From Branchiostoma floridae (Eukaryota; Chordata; Leptocardii; Amphioxiformes; Branchiostomatidae): a DNA stretch of 64,000 bases. The position numbers were made by a program, and so were the translations under genes. Positions 36,201-47,901 of this stretch are shown in pieces. The number at the start of each line of letters is the position of its first letter. Position 1 is the first letter of the stretch. Where the stretch lies: NCBI RefSeq assembly GCF_000003815.2, contig NC_049983.1, positions 19,868,338-19,932,337 of the forward strand, in the 5' to 3' direction. The notes beneath the pieces are model-generated. The model saw only the letters and a list, made by a program, of their open reading frames with translations, was not told the DNA's origin and searched no databases.

Positions 36201-39200
36201 CAGAACTGACCGCTGCTGCTGCTATTTACCTGATAATACCGACTGACTTTGGTTTAGCTTTTTGGCCCTGAAATTTTAAATGTGATCAGACTGTGTTGTC
36301 TTTTGAGTGAATTGTCTCAAATATGAAACTACCAAACATTTATTTTATATGTATGCCTCTGTGAATAATCTGAGAGGATATCTATGACTCACACTCGCTC
36401 ACTTGCTCACTATCCTGTTTATTGTCTGTTGTTCCCTGTCAGGCGAGGGTTAGACCTGCTTGCACGTAGAAACACTATTCTATATTATCAAAGATTTCTT
36501 CTCATACCTTTTTCTCCCTACTTTGTGCATGTTTCAACTTGACTGCTCTCTTCTTTTCTCCAGGACTACGGAAGACAGTGTAGTCATGGTCTGATGTTCC
36601 TATAGACTACAGAAAAACAAGAAAATACATCACTTTGCTAATAATTTCATACCTCAACAAATTTGACTTTTATCTAACATTTATCTCATCTCTGGGAATG
36701 ACTAACTTTGTTGAATCAATATTTAAAAACTGTATCTAGAACGAAAAATAAAACAGCAGAATCTTTCTTATCAAGTTGGTAAAGGTAAAGTGATGAACAT
36801 CATTAGAGCTATTAAGTGTTTACCTTTGACAATATAAAAATTCTTCAGTACTAGTAGATCTATGGATGCTGCTTTTACTTTTTTTCTGTTTTATCTATGG
36901 TATCAAATATGTGAAAGTATAACAAAAGAATTGTGAACCTCAAACACTCTGCCGGACATGTCTGCATACGCGTCATGTTTGTTCCCGCTAGACTGTGACT
37001 GTAGAAAGTTGCTGTAGAAGTTGACGTCGCTCTCCGAGTCTGTTGTTGTCGTCATTGCTGCTGCAGCTGCTCTGGCTGCGGCTGCAGCTGCCGAGGCTCG
37101 GGCCTTCTGCTGCGCCATGTACCGGGTCATGGACACAGGACGGCCGAGCTTGTCTCTCAACAGTTTCTGTAAGATATTATATAGATATCATGTCTGTAAC
37201 CTCTAAAATATACTCCGTGTAAAAAAGTCTAATACTTCATATGAATATAAGCTCAGGACAAGAAGTTTGGTGAGGTACAAAGTACTTGATTTCTGCTGTG
37301 CGATGTACTGAGATATGGGACAGCCGAGTTTGTCTTTCAACAGCTTCTGTAATATATTACAACTGCCATCTTTTAAACAAGGCATTAAACAGTACATGTA
37401 TAACTGAAAAATATACTTTGTGTAGAGAAGAAAGTCTCATACTTCACATACATAAGTACTAAAATACATGTACATGCTAAATACAGTACCAGTTCAAAAG
37501 AGGTACCGGTAGTACAATTTATTGTAGTGCTTACTGCTTACCCTTGACTTCAGGAGACACTGTCTCAGACGACACTTCTGACGGATCTTGTTTGGACCTC
37601 CAAATTTTTTCATGTCCTGAAACAAAGTTCAATACTGTCTTCAATTTCATACTTAAATCTAAAACACCAGAAAACCCTACATTTCCCTTCTAGTGATAAA
37701 TAAAAGACCTTGCAGAAATAAATGAGCTTACATTATGCTCTTGATACATGCAGAATTGGCTACAACATGCAGTGCTGTACTCACCCTACAGAAGTCACAT
37801 TTCCCACAGTCCTCTGTGCGCAGACAGGCGTCACACTCCCCACACATGCGGGACGACCTCTTCAGGGCGTTGGCTAACTGCTGCTGGGTCAGCTGGGGAA
37901 ACAAAGCATCACAATTTTTCTGAAAATACTGTAATAAACAACTTGGAAAAAGTGTTCATAGAGAGATGACAATTACATGATAAACTACAGCTTTCTACCC
38001 TGTGTTTACACACTCTCTCGCTGGCTGGGGTTAATGACCCCCTCTAGGGCGGCGGCAATTGTAGGGCCGGCCACTAGGAGCGCGATTTAAGTCAGGCAAC
38101 AGCTTTCCATTTTGAAACAATGTTTCAACCATAATGATTGCAAATAGATGGAATAAATGTATATGTCACAGTAGAGATCACGATCCAGTAGAATCGCTGA
38201 TTCTCCTAGGAGAGATCGCGATCGGAGCTAGTCCTAGGACCAACTCCGATCGGGATCTCTCCTAGGAGAATCGGCAATTCTACTAGTACAGATTGCGATC
38301 GAGATCTCTCCTGGGACCAGCTCCGATCCAAACTCAAATGATGCTAAGATATAGGAAACAGCAATATTTTTTTGGATAAACAATGATTTTATTTAGTATC
38401 AATGTAATTTCCATATTTTGCAAGATAGGAGGTGCTTGCTATGTAAGATGTTTGTCAATAGTGAAGTGCAAGAGAAGTTATTGATAAATCATAATAAAAA
38501 GGACAGTGGTTGCAGAGTAAGTTCCCAATCCACCATACTGCCCTGTACAACTCAAACACATACTGTTTCTTCTGACAGTGACACTTGTGACACTGCTACC
38601 TTCTTGGTCTTCTCGAGGTCAAAGGGCAAGGCGACATCGAGGCCGCTGCCACTGCTGCTGTGACGGTGCTTCTTCAGGAGCTTCTTCAGTTTCTTCTTCT
38701 TGTCTTTGTTCTTCTCTTTCTTGTCTTTCTTTTCTTTGTGTTTCTCCTTTTTTGTGTGGTAGCGGATTTGAAGCATTGGGTCCTTTTCTGTGAATGGAAT
38801 ATGGAGTTGTTGTTCATGAGTGTTAATGATATCAGGGTTAATTAACTGTCAGTAACACCTCAGTCACAAACACAAATACAGAAACATATGTCATACATTT
38901 TTTTAAAGAATTAGGAACTAATTCAAACTATTGTGTTCTTTTCTATAGTCCAGGAATTATACTATTGTTAGTGTTACACTTCAAACATTACAGGACATAT
39001 AGCTCATATTGATACATTAACATTTCCTATTACACTTTCAGACATGCGTTTTCCTTGTTGCAATTAAAAAAATTCATCTGCTACTTGGCAAGGCTTCAAG
39101 CAAAGGAAACACACTGTACAGCAATATCCTGTGGCAATGTTGGTATAATGGTCTAACCCACACCTACCCATGCAGGTTGTACAGTACCACTGTTTGATGG

Positions 39201-40428
39201 TCCTGGCCATCTCCTGGCTGACTTGGATACAGTCTCCATGGAACCACTCATCGCACTTCTCACAGCCACTGTAGGGGAAGAGTTTAAAACAATCCTACTA
39301 GTACTAGCTACTCAGTTCATACATGTAGTTTGTGACTGATACCTTAGACTGGGCTCAAATACCACTTGTGTATGCAGATCTGATTAGTATCTGTAGCTGT
39401 ATATCAACCCTTTGCAGGCATGTAAGATGCGATGTTATCTTACACTCAGTGTCCAGTCACTGGACACCTAACCTTCGCACATCTAGTTGCAAGCACTGTC
39501 TGACACTATTTGATGAAGATGCCCCTAGAGTACTTGTTGGCAAATAGTTCCACTCTATGATCATAGTAATAGGAAGAAACAATTTAAAAAAAAATCTGTA
39601 CAGACATAGCCATAAGATAAAATTATAGTTGTGCTGGTATCCCAGATGTCTACATGCACCTAACCTTAAGTAACCTACACAGGTAAGTGTTGTTGATCAA
39701 ACCTACCAGCCTGGTTTAAGCAGCTTGTATTGAATGTACAAAACTGGTGTGTTACATTGCATGGCTGTTTACCTGTTGTACAACTGCAAACAAACAAAAA
39801 CAACTACAACTGTAAACCAACTCACATCATGAACCTGTCTGTGTCGGAGGTGCGACAGATACAGTACTGTACGGGCTCCACCTGTTTGAAGAGCTGCGCC
39901 ATCTTGGCCTGACGTTCAGGCATGATGAACTGTTTAGCGATCTGCTCCTGACGGTCCAGCTCCTCTTGCTGATAACAAACAACAACAAAAGACAACAACA
40001 TCAACAGATAGTCTGAAGCCAAAGGCACAGCAATAATTTATCCATCTAAAAACTCAATCTTTGAGAATTGGACCGAGTTCTTGCGATTAATATTGCTGCC
40101 AGCTACATCCTAATGTTATGTGCTAAAGTATCATAATAATGATAAACTATATAATTTATGATTGGACACTTGGCTAATTCATCAAGGTCAAATCCAAGCG
40201 TTTCAAAGATAATACACAAAGTAAAGCACACTTTTTCGAACTGCTGAATCAAACTGAGCGTTGCACCTCCTGTGGGAAAGTATGAATGGTGGCATATCAC
40301 CGCACCATAACAAACAAAAATACATCATTTTTCTCCACTTTGAAACTGCCCCCCTCCCCAACTATGCTGAAAGATGATTGTCCTCAACTGACCGAGAGAG
40401 CCGACGACTCCTCCTTGTCGCTGTCCAT
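33271..40428 (-). CDS. CXXC1: CXXC-type zinc finger protein 1 (CFP1)
   Basis: Sixteen coding exons on the minus strand: 40428-40393, 39968-39826, 39268-39168, 38787-38600, 37892-37785, 37616-37542, 37166-36939, 36606-36508, 35975-35785, 35553-35476, 35236-35107, 34787-34674, 34321-34272, 34054-33961, 33685-33533 and 33423-33271. They sum to 1941 bases, 646 residues; human CXXC1 has about 656. Domains in order: PHD finger (YCICRTSDTDRFMIGCEKC, DEWFHGDC, WYCTTC), a lysine-rich segment, the CXXC zinc finger (RMCGECDACLRTEDCGKCDF then CRDMKKFGGPNKIRQKCRLR, including the DNA-contacting KFGG loop), a basic region KKRAVKLKHAQSREKK, a coiled coil (LEKIRSEQLEARKQLAVLDK), and the conserved Cys-rich C-terminal domain (SIYCVSCGHPVHPHRALKHM, YCKRLRVLCPEHTRDPK, HYGWEKLRRAEIDLERVR). 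It binds unmethylated CpG and targets SETD1 H3K4 methyltransferase complexes in the nucleus. Exon 37166-36939 adds a polyalanine stretch. Confidence 0.97.
37290..37460 (-). pseudogene. Duplicated partial CXXC1 exon in the neighbouring intron
   Basis: On the minus strand, 37350-37290 encodes KLLKDKLGCPISQYIAQQKS behind an AG acceptor. It parallels the start of the true exon (KLLRDKLGRPVSMTRYMAQQ at 37166). Intronic sequence upstream is duplicated too: an aaaatatact..gtgta..agtct..atacttca motif occurs at about 37205-37245 and again at about 37407-37447. The copy lacks the rest of the exon and an obvious in-frame donor, so it looks like a decayed tandem duplicate; a cassette exon is possible. 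Confidence 0.65.
38187..38284. repeat. Near-perfect 98-bp palindrome in a CXXC1 intron
   Basis: The arms of about 48 bases meet at TCCTAGGA (38232-38239) with only a few mismatches. A further related, inverted fragment continues to about 38330. It lies between the exons at 37785-37892 and 38600-38787. It could form a cruciform or hairpin and is probably a foldback or MITE copy. Confidence 0.75.
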
Positions 40429-40831
40429 CGTGATGGAGAGGGACTGGTGGACAAACAAAAGTGCAGATTAAGTCACAAAACGAAAGAAGAGGGACATAAA
40501 GCTAAAGAAACTAGTGGAGATCGAAGCAAGCGCGGCAACATTCGAAGCCTCATGCGGACTACGTCATCAATCTATGCGTTGCAACCTTTGACCTCCTCAT
40601 GCACCAAACAGATTCGACTTTAGAAAGCACATAACATGTTATAAACCTCTCAAACCTATTCTTCATTCAATTAATGACTATTCTAATGGAAAGATATCAG
40701 TAAAATTACAATTTTCCATCCTTATCGGACAAAAAAATATCAAATTTGTCCCCTATAATCAAGTGTCGCATTCCAATGAGGATTGGTTCCTGATCACGTG
40801 ATTTCAGATAGCACGAATTTCAAAACCCAAG
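40429..40831. promoter_or_regulatory. Bidirectional promoter between CXXC1 and the PRR11-like gene
   Basis: The two start codons face away from each other with only 403 bases between them, which must hold both promoters and both 5' UTRs. No TATA box is evident. An E-box-like TCACGTGA is at about 40793-40801. The PRR11-like start lies in AAGATGGCTGCC, a good YY1-type motif overlapping the ATG, typical of TATA-less promoters. Confidence 0.7.
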
Positions 40832-43800
40832 ATGGCTGCCGTGGATAAAGAAAATCAACCTGGTACGCACTTTTAAAATCAATTTTTGCATTCGTAGCAA
40901 GGCAATTGTTTATAATTTTAGATGATGCATGAAGATATTATGAATATTACACACATCTAGGATGAATTACGACTTGACATTCAGTAAACCCGTGGCGTCG
41001 AGTAAACGTGATAAATGTTAGCAGTAACTGTCAAAATTTATTCATACCTGAATAAATGTGCATCCAAAGTCATTGCATCAGGTCAACATTCACATTTAAT
41101 CATATACTAGATACAAACGTATATTCCTCCCAGTGATTCCCCACATATAGGGTTTGAGGAATACCTGTTGACATTGAGATCTATTGAATAGTAATAAATT
41201 TGATTTCATATTTGTCTACAAGTTACATCGGGATATCCATTGATGGTGATCCTGATAATTCCTAGCTGCCTGTGTTGTCACCCTCCTGTCACTCACAGTA
41301 CTTTCACATTGTACAATTATGAATAAACATAGCAACTGAACAGGTGGTCCTTATGTAGAGCTGGGTGCTTGTTTTAGCAAGTTAGAGGCTTTCTGGCTGT
41401 ACCAAAAATACTGGTAATCCATATCAAAATTGAAGGTTACTACAAAGTTAAACTGTCTAGTTACTAGCCCACGTTTCCCACAGAGCCAACACCACCCACC
41501 CCTGAGGCAGACAGTAGTGTGGAAGGTGAGATGTACAGCTGGCAGGACAGGAGACTGTCCAGGTCTGCCAGGAAACGGGCGCTGGAACAGAGGAGAGAAG
41601 AACTGCTGGATGAAACACCTGAAGAGGAAGAAGACATCACAGGTAAATGATTCAGTCTTTTACTAATACCCACATGTAGGGAAAGTAGGGTGTGACTTTC
41701 TTTCGTTCCAGTGAATATTACTATTGAGACCCATGCTTTTTAACTTTCATAGCTGTTAATATATAACTACTACTAATTGCATAACAAATTTGATGCTTTC
41801 TACTAAATTTTGTTGTTGTTGTTGTTGTCCTCGTTTAACTAGACGTGTATCTGTTGGGCAAAGTACCGGTATTGTAAAAAAAATTCAATTTAAATAATGA
41901 TGCAGACTCGTGCTAGACACCAAAATGTGTCTGCTATGTAAGCAATTTAAACATCATCTTTATTGACTCTGTACGTGTTATCTGATTTTTAACGGTAATG
42001 TTTTCTTTACTATGTACTATGACCTTTGCTGTATTGTTGATGATTGGTGTGTCTATTACATGAAGACTGTACATACGATATAGTACGGGTACCTCATTTT
42101 TATGTTTGACCATATGTCAAGATGTTTACACTGTGACTACACATTTATTGTGACTTTACAATTATTATGACTACACAGTTACTAGTATTGTGGTAAATAT
42201 GAACAGAATGAAAAACAAGCTTAGCTTGAACAAATTTAACTGGTTTATATTATGTTGGCTTTTCCAGCCATACAAGACAATGTAGTGAGTGAGTGGATCA
42301 GCCTGTTACAGGAGAGGGACAGACTTCTGAGGGAACAGGTCAATGAGGTTAGATAATCATCTTTTACTACAGTAACACTAATCATGCTAATCAAGACTAA
42401 CATTAGCATTCTGTACCTTACATTGTAGTGAAAATGTACAGTGGTTTTAGATGGGGAGTATTTGAATTTGAAATGCGAATGGTAAGTAACTTTATGATCT
42501 AGATTATATGTTTTGGTCATGGGATAGAAAATCAGGCCATAAATCAATGCTGCATTCACAATGAAATTATTGCCACTAGCCTGGGTGCAATCCAGGTCAC
42601 AATGACATGAAACTAAAATGACGTTTGTTGCTATCCTGATATCCAGCCATATTGATAGCTCCCGAGGCCCTTCTGTCCTGTCTGCAGATACATATTTGCG
42701 GAGACGACAGAAAAGCCTCGGGAGCTACAATACTGCTGGATACCAGGCTAATTTGTTGTTGGGAGCTATAATTCGGCTGGATACCAGGCTTAGTTGTTGT
42801 CGCGACCTATAATACGGCTGGATACCTGGCTAATTTGTTGTTGGGAGCTATGATACAGCTGCATATCAGGCTAATTTGTTGTTGCACTGCTTGATTGTAA
42901 AGTTTATTTTCTGCCCTAGGACAACCAGAGGCTGATGGATGAGTACATGCGGGACCTGTTCTTCATCCTGCAGCGAATGGGAACCCTGGACAGCTCGGCC
43001 GTGCCCCCCGCGCTGAAGACCAGCCTGATCCACGTGTACGGGGAGGTCCTGAAGTACTGCCACACCCAGGACCTGGACGTGTCACAGATGTCAGACTGTC
43101 AATCATCTGTAGCTCCGCCCCCATCACCGATCACACAGGCACCTCCCCCTCCTCCTCCACCACCCCCTCCCCCTCCTCCTCCTGCTATAGTTGTAACCAG
43201 CCCTAAGAAAACAGCATGTAGTGAACTACCCGTACCTAACCTACAGCCTAAGAGGAGGAAGCTGGGGATGCAAGCAGCAACACCACAGACCCCGATCCAC
43301 AGTACACCACTACGACCATCTCTACATGTAGGTTATCATACAGTATAGCTAGCAGTAGAATTTCTGACAAATCATACAGCCTAAACTATACAGTCAAACT
43401 TAATTGCAGTCTAACCTGTACAACTTTACAACTAGTGACCACCAGTACATGAGAACCACCTGGCCAATATGACCCCTTTTTGGTGATCCCTTAGGTGATT
43501 TTTTCCTTAGTTGCTGGCCTATAGGGATATACATTTGTACTTTCCTTCTGATATCCAGGTCAAAAATTCAAAACAGACTTTCTGTATTTCACACTGGATG
43601 TTTAATGCTTGACCAGTTGATGTAAGAATGTGTACACAGTGTAGCAAACATTGTATTTCTATGTTCAGTCTATTATTGTACTTGTAGTGGTGTACTATGC
43701 ATATTTTACAATATGTTTAATACCAGTACCTGATGGCTTTCAGTTTTTTGGTTATATCACTTGAGATCTAAAAAATACTACCTACCAACCATAATATTTT

Positions 43801-44537
43801 CAGGGGCTTGTAAAAATTTTTACTTGCTTAGCCCTTAACGAAAACAAATCCGTTAACTCCTATTCCCTTTGGATAAGATACCGTGTCCTAATTTATCCAT
43901 TCTTTACTTTTTTGCCCNNNNNNNNNNNNNNNNNNNNNNNNNNNNNNNNNNNNNNNNNNNNNNNNNNNNNNNNNNNNNNNNNNNNNNNNNNNNNNNNNNN
44001 NNNNNNNNNNNNNNNNNNNNNNNNNNNNNNNNNNNNNNNNNNNNNNNNNNNNNNNNNNNNNNNNNNNNNNNNNNNNNNNNNNNNNNNNNNNNNNNNNTGT
44101 TATAGTTTGCTTTAAAGGAACTTTCAGTTTTTGTTATATCACTGAGATCTAAAAAATACTACCTACCAACCATAATATTTTCAGGGCTGTAAACAATTTT
44201 ACTTGCTAGCCCTAAAGTAAAACAATCGTTAATCATATTCCTATGTATAGATACTGTACCAAATTACCATTCTTACTCTTTGCCACTTCTATTTCCCCAT
44301 AAGGGTGACTTGCAGAGGTTGATCAAGTCTGACCTGCGTAGGAGTCTGCGTAAGACGGACTGTGTGCGATCCCCGGGAGGCACACCCGCCAGGCGGAGGG
44401 ACCAACCCGCCTTCGACAGCATGGGGAACTGGATGGTCATCGGTCTGCAGAAGAAGTTCCGCAATGTGCAATACAGCCCCACCACCACCACCCCCAACGA
44501 CTCTACAGAGGATTCCTTCTGCCTGAGTGTGGACTGA
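40832..44537 (+). CDS. PRR11: Proline-rich protein 11-like
   Basis: Five coding exons: 40832-40862, 41484-41642, 42268-42347, 42920-43327 and 44304-44537. They give 303 residues with consistent phases. The C-terminal exon carries the strongest match to PRR11: GDLQRLIKSDLRRSLRKTDC, then VRSPGGTPARRR, a short linker, and IGLQKKFRNVQYSPTTT, paralleling the human DLRKLLRKVDVERSPGGTP...ALRRKF...SPTPT end. Exon 4 has a run of 14 prolines after APPPSPITQ, as in PRR11, preceded by a helical region (MDEYMRDLFFILQRMG). The N-terminus begins MAAVDKENQP. PRR11 is a cell-cycle-regulated protein linked to S/G2-M progression and actin. The intron before the last exon contains the N gap, but the phases join directly, so no exon need be missing. 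Confidence 0.78.
42625..42884 (+). repeat. Foldback element with four ~41-bp subrepeats
   Basis: Four copies of a roughly 41-base unit (gggagctataattcggctgg ... ttgttgtt) begin at about 42720, 42761, 42801 and 42843. An inverted copy of the same unit lies at about 42625-42662, and the intervening gaggc..ttctgtc sequence also pairs. This is a MITE-like foldback element in a PRR11-like intron. Confidence 0.7.
43918..44097. other. Assembly gap (180 N)
   Basis: A run of N inside the last PRR11-like intron. The sequence left of the gap (about 43735-43917) and right of it (about 44120-44284) is the same sequence with many small indels. Confidence 0.99.
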
Positions 44538-47285
44538 GGTTTTAATGAGCTATCTTGGAGACCATGAATTGGTGAATTCCATGGCCATATGTAGATTTTC
44601 CTCGTGCAAAAGCCTTACCACTAAAAGTCGTGAATTCCATGCACGAGGACTCTTTTTTAAATTTCACTGCTGCGGTATTCACCACTTTCATTGATTAAGT
44701 TCACGGCTATAGAATTAACCAGTCAATGGTCAACTGATTGTGGAGTAGAGTACAAGATTACACATATCAAAGTAGAGATTAAATACATGCAAAGAAAATG
44801 GTGCTGCAAGAGTGTGCAAGCATACATGTCTTAACTCCATGATTCCTCTTAGAGTCAAACCATTACAGGATTCTAATTTGATGTTATTTTTCTAATCAAG
44901 GAAAACTACAAGCATGTAGATAAGATGGTGTTGTCTAGGCCTGACTGGGTGTTGGCTGCCTGGCTGATAGTGCAAGATGGAGAGACCTAAATGTTCAAGT
45001 CACCATACAGTGAACAGATTGGAAATTGTATGGCATATAAAGGAATATAATCTTGGGGTACTTAGGTAAAGCACTAATTATTCTCAAAAAAATACCACAA
45101 TTGTGCAATAGTTGGGGTGTCATGGGGAAAATGAGATAGATTACAGAGAGGTCCATCCTTAGTGTTTGCATAAGTGTGTTTATTTGTCTTAGCAACTAAA
45201 TCTAAACAATACATACATTGTCACCATATAATCCTCCATAGAGGAAAGTGATGCAACAATAGATAAGGTAATAGGAGCCCACACCATTATTTGATTATCT
45301 GTTCAAATTAGAACTAGATGCTTTTAAAAGATTAAAATTGGATGCTACGCTTCAAATCCTTCCTGCTGCACTGTTTTACATAGAGCAAGTTTTCAAATAA
45401 TTTGAAGTGTAGTTAAGTACAGTTGAAGTGTAGAGTACATTTGTTATTAAATGATATTGGCAAAAGTTGAATATATTGCTGCTTTAATGGAAATGACAGT
45501 TGATGACCTTCCAACATCATTAGATTCAAATCTGCACTTGGATTGCAAGTAAAGGAAAGACTCTTGGGTTGGATAAAGCTGTCTAAATTGGCTGTTAAAT
45601 CTTTTGTTTCCTTGTAGCAAGAACCCTTTATGTGTGCTAATGTTGTCTGGTAATGGTTTCTTCCAACCAAATCCCCATCTGTCAGCCTTATAATTAACAC
45701 TACCAGCTGCTCGCTTCCAGATGCAAGCCTTAAAATTTGCTTTACGACAGTTGTGCTCACCACCGTCTTTATTGAACAGTCCAATTAACGACTCCGGTGA
45801 CTCCCTAACTAGATCAGCGGGGTGCAAATGAAGTAGAGACTGGTCCTACATATCAATGAGGAACACTGTCATAGGTTTCAGGATTCAGGTCACCAAAATG
45901 TTTATATGCAGAATGTGCTGTAGCATTCATTTAGGGATCGTTCAGGGTTCATCTAATTAAATCAAGGTGGCAAAATCAGGGGCTATCAGCCACTTACTGT
46001 GATTAGATGTGTTTTGTTGTTTGTATCCTATATTTCCATGCATCCTGCTTAATTTTTTGTCTTACTATAATTTGTACATCAAAACTATAGCAATGCATGA
46101 TGTGTTCATGATGTTGCATGAAATACATATTCAATTGCACTGCTGCTGGTGGCATTTTCAGGCCAGGTCATGTTAATAGGTTGTTTCTCAGATTCAAAAG
46201 AATCATGTTAAGCTATAAAAATTTATAGAAAATGGAGTTCAAAGAGAAAGAGGGTACCAGGTATCTTGGTTAAACAATTTTATGCAGTGAATATGAAGTA
46301 AGATACTAGTTTCCATCTTGTCTTCTTGCTTGATTCATGATCACTTGAAAATGTATAAAAATCAAAGTTAATGTGGCCTGAATAGGTAATAGTTAGGGAT
46401 ATCCATGTTTTTACTATGCAACCTTCATGTGATTTGTGTTGTTAGTTATAGATGTAGACCAAACTCATTACAGGCATACAACCTTAGATTTGATTACCAT
46501 TAGATGGAAACTTGGTTAACTGCAGAACAAGGTCAGTTTTGGGAATTGCCAAAGCAGGACTCATCACTCAATGCATCAGTCAAAGACATTGTCTGGTGAC
46601 CTTTGAAGTCAAGAAAAGATTATGAATTTACAAAGATTTGGACAAGTAAGGGTTAACCTTGTCTTATGGGATTGAAAAGGGGCTCACCTGTAAACTTGAA
46701 TATGAAAATGAATTTCTATACTGTCAATTGGAACTGCATTTTTCTGTCATTGTATTCCAACTGCTATTTACTGTAAAATATGACTTGTTATCATTTAGTG
46801 AGAATGTAACCCTGGCAATGATTTACTGTAATTTGATGCATTGATAAACACATATAGCCTGAGGATTTGAAAATGTACAATTTGTTTGTACTTTGTGCAC
46901 AAGTGCAGAGATGGAACATCTTGTTTTTGTCACTGTGCACATTTTATCTGTGCAATATGATAATATTTAATCTTGATGTTTTGCAATCAATGATGTAATT
47001 TGATGAGCTGCTCTTGCCACTTATATAGAAGATGTGATGCCAGTAAATGTCTTTTGAAATAAACTCTGAATTTATGCTTATGTACCATAATGACTCCTGG
47101 AACTTGTTAATGTTTTGAAGTATGTCCGGAAACATAACTATCTTCCACCCCCAACTTCTGCTTAGGGTATCTTCACTTGTTACACTAACGTGCCACAGTT
47201 TTCCATTAGCCTAACCACGATGGTACCCGGGCTACCCTGAACCTGCAAGTTTGTAGATAAACCCTTCCTCAGTTACTAGTGGCTG
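44538..47285 (+). other. Probable PRR11-like 3' UTR and intergenic sequence
   Basis: A/T-rich sequence with no recognisable exon. An AATAAA at 47058 is a possible distal polyadenylation signal. Two overlapping minus-strand frames of about 125 codons at 45413-45827 have no recognised homology or splice context. Confidence 0.4.
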
Positions 47286-47901
47286 NNNNNNNNNNNNNNN
47301 NNNNNNNNNNNNNNNNNNNNNNNNNNNNNNNNNNNNNNNNNNNNNNNNNNNNNNNNNNNNNNNNNNNNNNNNNNNNNNNNNNNNNNNNNNNNNNNNNNNN
47401 NNNNNNNNNNNNNNNNNNNNNNNNNNNNNNNNNNNNNNNNNNNNNNNNNNNNNNNNNNNNNNNNNNNNNNNNNNNNNNNNNNNNNNNNNNNNNNNNNNNN
47501 NNNNNNNNNNNNNNNNNNNNNNNNNNNNNNNNNNNNNNNNNNNNNNNNNNNNNNNNNNNNNNNNNNNNNNNNNNNNNNNNNNNNNNNNNNNNNNNNNNNN
47601 NNNNNNNNNNNNNNNNNNNNNNNNNNNNNNNNNNNNNNNNNNNNNNNNNNNNNNNNNNNNNNNNNNNNNNNNNNNNNNNNNNNNNNNNNNNNNNNNNNNN
47701 NNNNNNNNNNNNNNNNNNNNNNNNNNNNNNNNNNNNNNNNNNNNNNNNNNNNNNNNNNNNNNNNNNNNNNNNNNNNNNNNNNNNNNNNNNNNNNNNNNNN
47801 NNNNNNNNNNNNNNNNNNNNNNNNNNNNNNNNNNNNNNNNNNNNNNNNNNNNNNNNNNNNNNNNNNNNNNNNNNNNNNNNNNNNNNNNNNNNNNNNNNNN
47901 N
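47286..47901. other. Assembly gap (616 N)
   Basis: A run of unknown bases. No gene is recognised on either side of it. Confidence 0.99.

Noticed and set aside
45413-45827. Two overlapping minus-strand frames of about 125 codons
   Set aside because: No domain, no splice partners, and A/T-rich surroundings; overlapping long frames here look accidental.
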